A stretch of 13,329 nucleotides of DNA, taken from positions 1-13,329 of the forward strand of contig JABXJV010000156.1 in the NCBI GenBank assembly GCA_013375355.1, given 5' to 3'. Below, in pieces: positions 1-7,079 of the stretch. This DNA comes from Candidatus Helarchaeota archaeon (lineage in GTDB: Archaea > Asgardarchaeota > Lokiarchaeia > Helarchaeales > JABXJV01). Made by a program: the position numbers and the translations under genes. Positions within the stretch are counted from its first letter, which is position 1. Each line of letters opens with the position of its first letter. The notes under the pieces are model-generated. The model saw only the letters and a list, made by a program, of their open reading frames with translations. It ran no database searches and was not told the origin of the DNA.

Positions 1-138
1 GAAGAGAAGCGGGTAGCTGAAGAGATAAGAAAATTAGACGACCTTATGCTAGATTTTAGAACCAAAATAAGAGCGGGGGAACGTCTTAGCGAAAAAGAAC
101 TTGAAAAAAGATTAAGAGCATTAGGATATATTGGTTAA
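1..138 (+). CDS. C-terminal tail of an unidentified protein (partial)
   Basis: The window opens inside a reading frame that gives 45 codons and ends with TAA at 136-138. The visible tail is highly charged (many Glu, Lys and Arg) and likely helical, with the pattern LDDLMLDFRTKIRAGERLSE followed by a short Leu/Arg-rich helix ending in GYIG. No catalytic motif is visible and I do not recognise the family. Only 16 bases and a strong ribosome binding site separate it from the GTPase gene, so it is probably the first visible member of the same operon. Confidence 0.6.
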   Translation, partial: EEKRVAEEIRKLDDLMLDFRTKIRAGERLSEKELEKRLRALGYIG

Positions 139-142
139 AACA

Positions 143-149
143 AGGAGGT
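143..149 (+). promoter_or_regulatory. Shine-Dalgarno site of the GTPase gene
   Basis: AGGAGGT lies just upstream of ATG 155 and is almost fully complementary to the archaeal 16S 3' end. It shows that this organism uses leadered, SD-dependent initiation in at least this operon. Confidence 0.7.
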
Positions 150-154
150 AAACT

Positions 155-853
155 ATGAAAGTTGTAATATGTGCTGGACCACCAACGAGTGGGAAAACAA
201 CCGTATTGAAACAGGTTATTAAGAAACTTATAGGCAAAGGGTATAATCAAACATACTTAAAAATAGATGTCCAATTTGCTAATGAGGATGAGGTTTTTAA
301 AGAGGAGTTTGGAATACCGACCAAAAAGGTATATTCAGGAGACCTATGTCCTGATCATTGTAATGTAGTCGTTCTTGGAGATGCCATAATATGGGCTGAG
401 AAAGAAAAGGCTGATGTGCTTTTTGTTGAAACCGCGGGATTATGTTTGAGATGCTCACCTTATATAGAGAATTCATTAGGTATCGTTGTTTTGGAAGCGA
501 CAAGTGGAATGAATTTACCACGAAAGATTGGACCAATGTTGTCGTTAGCTGACATTGCAGTTGTAACAAAGATTGACCTTGTATCGCAAGCTGAAAGAGA
601 AGTGTTTAGAGCTAATATTAATGAAGCAGCAAAAGTAGTTGTTATTGAAACTGACGCGTTACACGGTATAAATATAGATCATATTGTTAGAAGAATTGAA
701 AAAATGCAGGAAATAAAGGAGCCTTTATTGCTTAGAGGCAATCCGCCTGTTGGAACCTGTACTATTTGTGTGGGTAAAAAAGAAATTGGTAAGAAGGCTC
801 ATTTTGGTGTATTACGAACTTTGGAATCAGATATATTTTATAGAGGTGAATAA
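155..853 (+). CDS. HypB/CooC-like P-loop GTPase, probable metallocentre maturation protein
   Basis: A 232-residue SIMIBI-class nucleotide-binding protein related to HypB, UreG and CobW. A Walker A loop GPPTSGKTT lies at about residues 8-16, a switch/Walker B element VETAG at 91-95, and a base-recognition motif TKID at 138-141. It is unusually rich in Cys: C65 and C69 (CPDHC), C97 and C100 (CLRC), and C202 and C205 (CTIC) near the end, which could bind a metal or Fe-S cluster. Relatives use GTP hydrolysis to insert or hand over Ni or other metal centres. The start is fixed by AGGAGGT just before ATG 155. The next gene, a [4Fe-4S] protein, begins 2 bases after its stop, so the two are co-translated and probably work together. 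The enzyme they mature cannot be told from the sequence. Confidence 0.75.
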   Translation: MKVVICAGPPTSGKTTVLKQVIKKLIGKGYNQTYLKIDVQFANEDEVFKEEFGIPTKKVYSGDLCPDHCNVVVLGDAIIWAEKEKADVLFVETAGLCLRCSPYIENSLGIVVLEATSGMNLPRKIGPMLSLADIAVVTKIDLVSQAEREVFRANINEAAKVVVIETDALHGINIDHIVRRIEKMQEIKEPLLLRGNPPVGTCTICVGKKEIGKKAHFGVLRTLESDIFYRGE

Positions 854-855
854 TA

Positions 856-1512
856 ATGAACAAAAAAGAAATAATGGAAAAAATGCCAGGAAAGGACTGC
901 GGTTTATGTGGATTCAAAACATGCGAAGAATTTGCTGAGATAGTGTTGAAGGATCCAGACACGATAGATAGATGTATTCATTTGGGCGAGAGGGAAGCAA
1001 GTATAGTATGCCCGATAAGTCCAGAGTTCAAAGAAGAAGATATCACTTGGAAGGATCACCTTGGTAGAGAATATGATTTTATTTTGGATAAGTTCCCAGA
1101 CGAACTGGGTCCACGAGAAACTGTAATATTATTCAATCCAACAAATGTGGAGAAACTTGGAATTAAGAAAGGTGATGTTCTGTATGGTCGCCCTGCTTGG
1201 ATTTCTTGTGGATGCCCTGTTACACATGTTGGTATAGTAATAGACGAACCGGATTATTTCAACGGGACTGTGGTCTGGTGTATTGTAGGACCATTAATGT
1301 CACGAAAAAGAGGTATTAACATTGGTTATTATAATACCACTGCCTACGAAGGGATAGTAAAATACGCAAGGAAGGAGCTTCAGATTGGCAGACGATATTA
1401 TTTCCAACCAAGATATTGTATGCTTCAGTGGAGACATTGCGGCATAATTAACCAAATGGCCAAAACGAAGAACGGTATGCATGTGCGAATTGAAGGACTA
1501 TGGATAGGCTAG
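856..1512 (+). CDS. [4Fe-4S]-domain protein, partner of the upstream GTPase
   Basis: A 218-residue protein. The N-terminus has a four-Cys module, CGLCGFKTC at residues 15-23 plus C40, the pattern of the Fe-S domain (PF04060 type) found in RnfB and acetyl-CoA synthase/corrinoid proteins. The rest is a conserved-looking globular domain with further Cys residues (SCGCP, WCIVG, RYCML, RHCG) and no motif I can name. The SD GAGGTGA lies inside the end of the upstream gene and ATG 856 follows its TAA by 2 bases, so translation is tightly coupled. The pairing of a GTPase and a small Fe-S protein fits maturation or activation of a metalloenzyme such as a corrinoid or Ni enzyme. That role is inferred. 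Confidence 0.7.
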   Translation: MNKKEIMEKMPGKDCGLCGFKTCEEFAEIVLKDPDTIDRCIHLGEREASIVCPISPEFKEEDITWKDHLGREYDFILDKFPDELGPRETVILFNPTNVEKLGIKKGDVLYGRPAWISCGCPVTHVGIVIDEPDYFNGTVVWCIVGPLMSRKRGINIGYYNTTAYEGIVKYARKELQIGRRYYFQPRYCMLQWRHCGIINQMAKTKNGMHVRIEGLWIG

Positions 1513-1712
1513 AATGATAGAACTGTAACTTCATAACGGTGTAAAAAGGAACTGTCTGCCGAACAAATTATTTAATATAAGAAATGTCAAAAAATAAAAA
1601 TATGGAATAAGAGTACCTCGAAATCAATCTAATATAACGTATTGTGAATGTGATAGTACAGAAGAAGCAAGTATTGAACAAAATATTAAAAGCTAGCTAT
1701 TTTTTTATTTTT

Positions 1713-1761
1713 AGGTTGCAGATTATTTTCATTTCCTTGCCAATAATCTTGCTTGCAACCT
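1713..1761 (+). repeat. Long imperfect hairpin with a 5-nt bulge
   Basis: AGGTTGCA (1713-1720) pairs with TGCAACCT (1754-1761), and GATTATT (1721-1727) pairs with AATAATC (1742-1748). The left arm is continuous. The right arm has a 5-base bulge TTGCT (1749-1753), and the loop is 14 bases. A T-rich run sits just before the left arm. It lies in the 261-base gene-free stretch between the Fe-S protein and the exchanger remnant. It could be an RNA element or terminator, or the end of a lost mobile element. Confidence 0.55.
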
Positions 1762-1773
1762 TTGTTGAGCATT

Positions 1774-1911
1774 ATGGCTGAATTTTTATATGAAAAAATA
1801 ATAAAAAAGGAAGAGGAAATGAAACCTAGAATGATTGAGTTAGTAATAGCGATAATTCTCCTCATAGGAGGATCGATTCTTATGATATTATTAGAAAGGA
1901 GATCCCTGTAA
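1774..1911 (+). CDS. Possible small single-pass membrane peptide
   Basis: A short frame of 45 codons. ATG 1819, preceded by a GGAAGAGG purine box, would give a 30-residue form. The peptide has a charged start and one hydrophobic segment (IELVIAIILLIGGSILMILL) ending in ERRSL. Its stop overlaps ATG 1911 as TAATG. It overlaps the exchanger remnant in another frame, and the other frame matches that family better here. It may therefore be a chance product, or a leftover of the exchanger's first membrane helix. Confidence 0.2.
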   Translation: MAEFLYEKIIKKEEEMKPRMIELVIAIILLIGGSILMILLERRSL

Positions 1912-2590
1912 TGGGGGGATGCTTGATTTTAGCACTTGTACTTGTTCTATCTATTATTGAAAAGGGACACATGACTTGGATTAATGGACTATTTCTAGTT
2001 GGGAGCTGGCCAATTTATGTATTGTTAACGGAGGTTATAGTTGACAAACAAAAATAAAAGATGCCCATACAAACCTTAAATTTAAGAGCAAATTATTTCA
2101 TATTGCATTAGTTATTATGGGTTTCATTGGAGTGGCTATTGAAGTTGCTATGATAGTCGCTTCAGTTTTAGAACTTTCAAGGATTTTTAATATTCCAGAC
2201 TTTATTGTCAGTTTCTTTTTAGTCTCTATCGGAACATCTCTTCCAGAATTAGTGGTCGATTTGGGTGCTATTCGTAGAGGTGAAGTCGAAATTGCTATTG
2301 GAGATATCGTAGGCTCTTGCATCATTGACGCATCCATAGCTATAGGAATTGGTCAAGTTTTTTTTCCACAAGCAGTTTCTGCCGATCTCGCAATGCCTGC
2401 AATTCTCTACATAATTCTTGCATCTATTGGTGTCATTTTTCTAATTGTATATAGGGAAAAAGTTGATAAAAAGACCGGAATTGTCTTAATTACATTTTAT
2501 TTACTTTTGTATATATTATTGTTTGTAATAAGAACTTCTCCGGTATGGGATATACCATCTTCTGCGACTATGATAAAAGGTTTAATCTAA
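1839..2590 (+). pseudogene. Decayed Na+/Ca2+ exchanger (CaCA family), 5'-truncated and frameshifted
   Basis: The intact C-terminal part (ATG 2117 to 2590, 157 residues) is very hydrophobic and carries the CaCA alpha-2 repeat: GTSLPEL, then GDIVGSCIID where the family usually has GNxxGSN. The same frame is open back to 2045 but has no start codon. Upstream, a second frame (about 1839-2057, including ATG 1911 with SD AGGAGATC) reads YDIIRKEIPVMGG and then a membrane stretch ending WINGLFLVGSWPIYVLL, which fits the middle of such exchangers. The two frames overlap at an A-rich run (2046-2059), so a small indel there probably split the gene. The alpha-1 repeat half, which should hold the other GxSxPE motif, is missing. 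A working exchanger needs both repeats, so this is most likely a pseudogene. A sequencing error would explain the frameshift but not the missing half. Confidence 0.6.
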
Positions 2591-3208
2591 TCGTCCATAA
2601 GTTATACTTTTACTCCGATATAATGATTATTTTTTGAATTAAATATAAACGTTTAAAAAATTCTACGAATTTTTATCCGCGGAATATTTTTTCTTTTCTT
2701 TAATTAAACTCACGAATAAAATTTATTAAGCTTCAATATAAAAGATATTTTGAAAAGCACTTAAAAATGTATTTTATTTGAGAGAGATTGACTTTAATCT
2801 CAACTCCTAATATAAACTATTTCCAAGAGACGGTCGAATAGTCCGTCTAGACTTAGAGTCTCTAATACAAATTGATTCATGGTCTCTTGATTGCCTTGAT
2901 GGACAAAAAATTGAGAATATTGCAATACATGAAACAATACATTAAGGAGAAAATGGGGAAGAAGGCAAGAATTAAATAAAAAGAAGAAATAATTCGTCTA
3001 AATGTTTATGGGATATGAATTATTGGACTCTTCTTTTAAAAGGTGGGATGTACAAAGAAAAACAAGAAGAATAAATCAAAGGCTCTTAGAAACGCATCGA
3101 TACCCTTCTAAGAGAACAAGTTACTCAATATTGATTTTAATTAGATGCAAAAAGAAAAGAAAAAAAAAAATACAAAATAAAATATATTGAATAAAATAAA
3201 GAATTATT
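2591..3208. other. Gene-poor stretch with hairpins and a possible coding relic
   Basis: About 620 bases without a credible gene. The first 230 bases are very AT-rich with T runs. At 2811-2945 a stop-to-stop frame without a start codon reads protein-like text (LFPRDGRIVRLDLESLI), which may be a remnant of a lost gene of unknown type. Tandem hairpins occupy 2828-2861. A 62-codon frame at 3002-3190 is Lys/Arg-rich and ends in poly-A-driven lysines; I do not regard it as a gene. Confidence 0.5.
2828..2861 (+). repeat. Two adjacent perfect hairpins
   Basis: AGACGG (2828-2833) pairs with CCGTCT (2843-2848) around a 9-base loop. Immediately after it, AGACT (2849-2853) pairs with AGTCT (2857-2861) around a 3-base loop. 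An alternative pairing of AGAGAC (2826-2831) with GTCTCT (2858-2863) would exclude both, so the element could switch between two folds. No neighbouring gene tells what it would control. Confidence 0.4.
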
Positions 3209-3400
3209 ATGAATGCTAATTACGACGTTATAGTGGTAGGTGGAGGTCTTGGAGGTCTTGCATCAGCAGTAATTTTATCACCTTTATTAAATGCACTTAA
3301 GATTCCAATTCCAGCAATTTTATTGTATGTAAAATTAAAGAGTTTATCCCTTCGAACCAATAAAAAAATTCCTAAAATTAATACTAAAATGCTTATATAA
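3209..3400 (+). pseudogene. 5' stub of an FAD/NAD-dependent oxidoreductase
   Basis: The first 22 residues (YDVIVVGGGLGGLASAVIL) are a textbook Rossmann FAD-binding start, as in the phytoene-desaturase/amine-oxidase group. The remaining 40 residues show no family features and the frame stops at 3400, far short of the usual 400-500 residues. From about 3275 the opposite strand instead reads like a membrane protein segment. A deletion or rearrangement near 3270 has probably joined the head of this gene to an unrelated antisense fragment. Confidence 0.55.
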
Positions 3401-3470
3401 AGAGATATTAAATTGAATATTTGATTTTTAATCGTTTTAATTCAAAAACATTTGGAGAAGGTTAAATCGT

Positions 3471-4571
3471 TTATTCTTTAAATTGTTTTATAATATTTTC
3501 TGAAATGTAAGATATTGCTTCTTTCTTCTTTGGTCCTATTGGAGATCCAACCACGACTTGATTAACACCGATATTGAAGAGACTTTTTATTCGATCAGAA
3601 CAATAATCGGCTTTTCCTGCAATTGTAAAGGCTTCCATCATTTCAGAAGTAACACTTTTTATTACAGTTCCAAAATCACCTCTTGCTAAGGCATCATTAA
3701 TTTTATCGACATCTTCTTGTTTAATTTCATGTCTTTCTAATACAGATGGAGGGCTCCCTACAGCAATAAATGCCACTACTATTGCAGCTGCTTGTTTTGC
3801 GTTTTGTTCATTGTTATCTGCAGAAAAACTAGCGTAAGCCGTAACATCAATATCGTTAAGATCTCTATTTGCTCTAATTGCTCCTTCTTTAATGAATTTA
3901 ATTGCCAATTCAAAATCTTTAGGATGAGAAGCATTTATTAAAACTCCATCGGCCAATTCTCCAGCTAATGCAAGCATTTTAGGACCTTGTGCACCAATAT
4001 AAATAGGTAAACCCTTTAAAAAACTATCTTTTATTATGGGTTTTCCACATTTATCACAATTTATTGGGTCTTTTTTTGCTGCCTTAATCTCTTTATTACT
4101 CAGCATTTTGCCACAATTATGTTTATAAGATCTGAACCCTAATTTTGCACCCTTGAATTTTAAAACTTTGCCTTCTAAATTAACTTCATTAAAAGTAGTA
4201 AGTGCTCTAATTGTTTGAACTGCCTCTCGCATTCTTGTAAGTGGTTTCTCAAAGCCTAAACCTAATTTTGCAAATGTTGCTTTATCACCCGCACCTATAC
4301 CTAGAATTGCACGTCCGTTAGAAATCTCATTAATAGTTAAAATAGCAGAAGCTGTCCAAGCTGGGGATATTAAAACAGGGTTTGTGACTCCAGTTCCTAA
4401 AAGAATTCTTTTTGTTTCATAGGAGACTGATGTAAGAACAGAATATACGTTTCGATTGTTGTAATGATCAGTTATCCAAACGTTATCAAAACCTTTTTCT
4501 TCAGATAATTTAGAAAGTGCACTAACTTTTCTTACGGGACTATCTGGAACAAATTCAATTCCAAAATTCAT
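3471..4571 (-). CDS. mer: 5,10-methylene-tetrahydromethanopterin reductase (Mer) with a Cys-rich insertion
   Basis: A 366-residue luciferase-like flavin/F420 enzyme. Mer reduces methylene- to methyl-tetrahydromethanopterin with reduced F420 (reversibly) in the cytoplasmic methyl branch of the Wood-Ljungdahl pathway. The match to methanogen Mer runs from end to end: MNFGIEFVP at the start, WITDHYNNRNVY (32-43), GVTNP (61-65), NGRAILGIGAGDKATF (85-100), IYIGAQGPKML (190-200), DGVLINAS, VVAFIAVGSPPSVLERH, and VVVGSPIGPKK near the end. It is about 40 residues longer than usual. Residues about 134-185 form an insertion with H151, C153, C172 and C175 (HNCGK and CDKCGK), likely a zinc ribbon or small metal-binding knuckle. 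The SD GGAAGGT precedes ATG 4571. An Lrp/AsnC gene lies 172 bases upstream on the same strand. A more distant F420-dependent oxidoreductase is possible but less likely. Confidence 0.85.
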   Translation of the reverse strand: MNFGIEFVPDSPVRKVSALSKLSEEKGFDNVWITDHYNNRNVYSVLTSVSYETKRILLGTGVTNPVLISPAWTASAILTINEISNGRAILGIGAGDKATFAKLGLGFEKPLTRMREAVQTIRALTTFNEVNLEGKVLKFKGAKLGFRSYKHNCGKMLSNKEIKAAKKDPINCDKCGKPIIKDSFLKGLPIYIGAQGPKMLALAGELADGVLINASHPKDFELAIKFIKEGAIRANRDLNDIDVTAYASFSADNNEQNAKQAAAIVVAFIAVGSPPSVLERHEIKQEDVDKINDALARGDFGTVIKSVTSEMMEAFTIAGKADYCSDRIKSLFNIGVNQVVVGSPIGPKKKEAISYISENIIKQFKE

Positions 4572-4698
4572 GTTATACCTTCCAATTTATTTGTTTTTGT
4601 GTTTTAAATTATTAATTTTGTATTCTCGTTTTTTATTTTAAACATTACCATTTTATTGAAAATTAAAAAATAAGAAAAGTAATATCGAATTTGTCTTG

Positions 4699-4744
4699 AG
4701 ATCTATTTTTTTATCAAAATATTATGCTTATAAAAAATAGATCT
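4699..4744 (-). promoter_or_regulatory. Long inverted repeat between the Lrp gene and mer
   Basis: AGATCTATTTTTTTAT (4699-4714) is mirrored by ATAAAAAATAGATCT (4730-4744), 15-16 base arms differing by one A, around a 15-base AT-rich loop. It starts on the last base of the regulator's stop codon and lies about 130-170 bases upstream of the mer start. It may be a terminator hairpin for the regulator, or an operator-like palindrome of the kind Lrp proteins bind. Confidence 0.45.
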
Positions 4745-5199
4745 TATTGCTCAAATTCTTTTTTGTATTCATTTAAAATAATGCAATTTTCAATACTTTT
4801 TATTCCTTCTATTTTTCCTAACTTATTATCTAAAAATTCACTCAACTGAGGAATGTCGTCAAGTCTTGCGAGAACCCAAATACCACACTGACCACTCATA
4901 TGGTATATATGGATTATCTCTGAAAATCCAAATAATTTTTTTACAATATTATGGGTTTTTGATAGATCTGGAACTATTCGTAAAAATGTCTTAATTTTGC
5001 TTTTTTTCGAAGGAAATTTGTAACGTATTGTGTATCCTGATATGATATCATTATCTTCTAGAGCTTTAATTCTTCTTCTAATGGTAGTTTCTGATTTTCC
5101 TAATTCATCAGCTATAATTTTCAAAGAAATTTTAGCATCTTTCTCTAGAAATTTTAGAATTTGCCTATCAATTTGGTCTAAATGGTATTCATCTTCCAT
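4744..5199 (-). CDS. Lrp/AsnC-family transcriptional regulator (copy 1)
   Basis: A 151-residue feast/famine-type regulator. The N-terminal winged helix-turn-helix covers about residues 7-60, with the classic start LDQIDRQILKFLEKDAK and recognition helix KSETTIRRRIKAL. A C-terminal RAM/ligand-binding domain (about 68-145) follows, containing IYHMSGQCGIWVLARL. Family members form dimers or octamers and sense amino acids or other small molecules. It lies just upstream of mer on the same strand, so it may regulate or be co-transcribed with mer. The leader has AT-rich repeats with TTAATATTAA at about 5212-5221, which could be an autoregulatory site. No clear SD is visible. It is clearly paralogous to the protein at 6210-6665. 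Confidence 0.88.
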   Translation of the reverse strand: MEDEYHLDQIDRQILKFLEKDAKISLKIIADELGKSETTIRRRIKALEDNDIISGYTIRYKFPSKKSKIKTFLRIVPDLSKTHNIVKKLFGFSEIIHIYHMSGQCGIWVLARLDDIPQLSEFLDNKLGKIEGIKSIENCIILNEYKKEFEQ

Positions 5200-5742
5200 T
5201 TAAAAAACCCATTAATATTAATAAAATTAATAAATTTCTATATGAATAATTCCAAAAAAATAATAAAAATGTTTTTTTTCATTAATAAAAATCAAAAGTT
5301 TGAAAAAAAATTATTATTACGACTATATAAAAATGTGTATATTTTAATATACATGCTTTACAATAATTTTTTAAAAAAAACAAACGGTAACATTTATTAT
5401 TATATTATATAATTCTGATCAAATATACGCATTTATATTTCTTTTTTGAAAGACATACATAATAATTTATAAATAAAAAATTTAAATCTTTCATAATATT
5501 AAGAAAAATATCTAAAGAATCCAGAATTTTAATATATTTTGTTCATTTTTATCCATAATGGATGTAAAATAGTATGCTTTTTGATCAATTTGAATTTTAA
5601 TAATAATTTTGAAATTTTTTTTACTATAAAAATATAAATTTTGAAGCTTTTTTGACCAAAAATAGAAGATTTGCAGCCTTCAAAACATATAAATAAAATA
5701 TTTCACTATTATTATATAGAGAATATGAGAAGTTGATTAGAA
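5200..5742. other. AT-rich intergenic region
   Basis: About 540 bases, dominated by A/T runs, between the divergent regulator and the unknown helical gene. A 76-codon frame on the + strand (5182-5412) is low complexity (Asn, Lys, Ile, Tyr, Phe) and overlaps the regulator start, so I do not call it a gene. The only candidate signals are the TTAATATTAA palindrome close to the regulator start and a TATA-like box near 5690. Confidence 0.5.
5685..5695 (+). promoter_or_regulatory. Possible archaeal TATA box
   Basis: ACATATAAATA lies about 50 bases upstream of ATG 5743, preceded by an A-rich stretch that could act as the TFB site. The spacing allows a leadered mRNA. The background is so AT-rich that chance matches are common. 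Confidence 0.3.
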
Positions 5743-6186
5743 ATGGAATTAATATTAAAAAACATAATTGAAAAACCAGCAACTCAGAAACCTAGATATC
5801 GAAATATATTATTAGATTTGATATATTTATTTGAGTATGTTGAAAAAGAAAAACTAGAATATAAAAAAAAGTATTCTGTAAAGGGGTCTTCTAAAACTAA
5901 GCGAAAAATAGCATCGTTAGAACCTGTTGAAGCTCTTTTAAATAGAATGCAATATGTAAATGAAAAAATAAACTTTATCAGATCTTATATTAATGGTCTT
6001 GAAAGAACCAGAGAAGTCTTATATTCTCAAAGAACCCTTCCAAATTTAATTGGGCAAGAGGATTACAGAAAACAAATGAGTGTCTATTTGAAAGTCTATC
6101 CAGAGTTATTAAAGCAAGCTAGAGATATATTAAGAAAATTAGAGAATCAAAGATACGAAACTTTGTTTTTAACAAATAAATTTTAA
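5743..6186 (+). CDS. Hypothetical helical protein between two Lrp genes
   Basis: A 147-residue basic protein predicted from composition to be almost all alpha-helical. It has a Lys-rich middle (KKKYSVKGSSKTKRK, about 41-55) and heptad-like Leu/Ile spacing in ALLNRMQYVNEKINFIRSYI and in the last 40 residues (YPELLKQARDILRKLENQ). There is no signal peptide, membrane span or Cys. I do not recognise a family. It lies head-to-head with the first Lrp gene across 540 bases and tail-to-tail with the second (24 bases between stops). The start ATG 5743 is the first in frame and lacks a strong SD. Confidence 0.6.
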   Translation: MELILKNIIEKPATQKPRYRNILLDLIYLFEYVEKEKLEYKKKYSVKGSSKTKRKIASLEPVEALLNRMQYVNEKINFIRSYINGLERTREVLYSQRTLPNLIGQEDYRKQMSVYLKVYPELLKQARDILRKLENQRYETLFLTNKF

Positions 6187-6209
6187 TTATTTTTTTATTA
6201 AATATTATT

Positions 6210-6665
6210 CTATTCCTTTGCCATTTTATTAAGTTCATTTAAGATAATACAATTTATAACACTTCTTATTCCGTCGGTTTTTCCAATACAACGTTTTAAA
6301 AATTGGTCTAAATTTGAAATATTATTAAAAGATGCGAGTACCCAGATACCACATTCACCACTCATATGATAGATATGTTCAATCTCGGGAAATTCCAATA
6401 ATTTCTTTATAATATCCCTAGTCTTAGAAATTTCTGAATCTATTCTTAAAAAAGATTTAATTTTTCTTTCCTCTGAAGACAAACAAACCCGTATTGTGTA
6501 ATTGGAAATAACTCCACATTCCTCTAACGCTCTAATTCTTCTTCTGATAGTCGTCTCAGTCTTTCCTACTTCATCAGCTATTTTTTTCAAAGGAGTTTTG
6601 GCATTTTTTTGTAAATATTTTAAAATCTGATTATCTATTTCATCCAATTCAGTCTGAGATTCCAT
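6210..6665 (-). CDS. Lrp/AsnC-family transcriptional regulator (copy 2)
   Basis: A 151-residue paralogue of the regulator at 4744-5199. The alignment is gap-free over the whole length: LDEIDNQILKYLQKNAK at the start, KTETTIRRRIRAL as the recognition helix, IYHMSGECGIWVLASF in the RAM domain, and NCIILNE near the end. I chose ATG 6665 (MESQTELDEID) rather than the in-frame ATG at 6680 because it gives exactly the same length and N-terminal register as the paralogue (MEDEYHLDQID). The recognition helices are nearly identical, so the two may share binding sites or form mixed oligomers. Their targets are unknown, but mer and the genes between them are the nearest candidates. Confidence 0.87.
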   Translation of the reverse strand: MESQTELDEIDNQILKYLQKNAKTPLKKIADEVGKTETTIRRRIRALEECGVISNYTIRVCLSSEERKIKSFLRIDSEISKTRDIIKKLLEFPEIEHIYHMSGECGIWVLASFNNISNLDQFLKRCIGKTDGIRSVINCIILNELNKMAKE

Positions 6666-7079
6666 AAAAAGCATTCCCATCCGACTGTAAAACTTTCTAT
6701 GTAAATATCTTAATACATATAATTATAAAAATGTTTTTTTTTATATATGATCAGTTAAAAAAAGTCTGAAACAATTCAAATATGCTATATTTTTGTTCAT
6801 TATCGTACATTATATTATAAATTATCAATTTATTTTGATATATTTGGTGTTTTAACAAAATTTTTAAATATTATTTCATCAAATAAGTTGACCTATTTTT
6901 GTCAGAATGTGTTAGAGCCATATTAAGAAAATTAGTAAGTCTATAATGCGAAATTTTGGTGTTAATAATCTTTAAATCCTTTTAATGTAGACATGATTTT
7001 GAGAAATATTATGTATACGAAATTAAACCTGAAACTGGATTTCACCAGTCAGGAGCGGGAGGATTAATAGTGTAGGATA
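6666..7079. other. Intergenic region with a coding relic and hairpin
   Basis: About 410 mostly AT-rich bases. The last 100 bases are more GC-rich. There, a stop-to-stop frame without a start (6986-7075) reads protein-like text (VYEIKPETGFHQSGAGGLIV), probably a remnant of a lost gene I cannot name. Within it, CCTGA/TCAGG and CTGG/CCAG form a hairpin at 7028-7053. Confidence 0.45.
7028..7053 (+). repeat. Hairpin with AA bulge
   Basis: CCTGA (7028-7032) pairs with TCAGG (7049-7053), and CTGG (7035-7038) pairs with CCAG (7045-7048). A two-base AA bulge sits on the left arm and the loop is 6 bases. It lies just downstream of the 3' end of the 7080-7481 gene (minus strand) and could be its terminator, or simply part of the coding relic. 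Confidence 0.35.

Noticed and set aside
297..569. 90-codon minus-strand frame inside the GTPase gene, and similar frames opposite the coiled-coil and hdrA genes
   Set aside because: They lie antisense to strongly supported genes and show no family features.
2826..2863. tRNA or tRNA fragment
   Set aside because: The hairpins do not form a cloverleaf; there is no T-loop GGTTCGAAT box and no acceptor stem.
3002..3190. 62-codon frame on the + strand
   Set aside because: Its composition follows A-rich DNA, it has a Lys/Arg run, no SD and no recognisable motif.
5182..5412. 76-codon frame on the + strand
   Set aside because: Low-complexity Asn/Lys/Ile/Tyr text from AT-rich DNA, overlapping the start of the Lrp gene, with no SD.
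6666..6680. Longer start (ATG 6680) for the second Lrp gene
   Set aside because: The shorter start gives exact length and register agreement with the paralogue.
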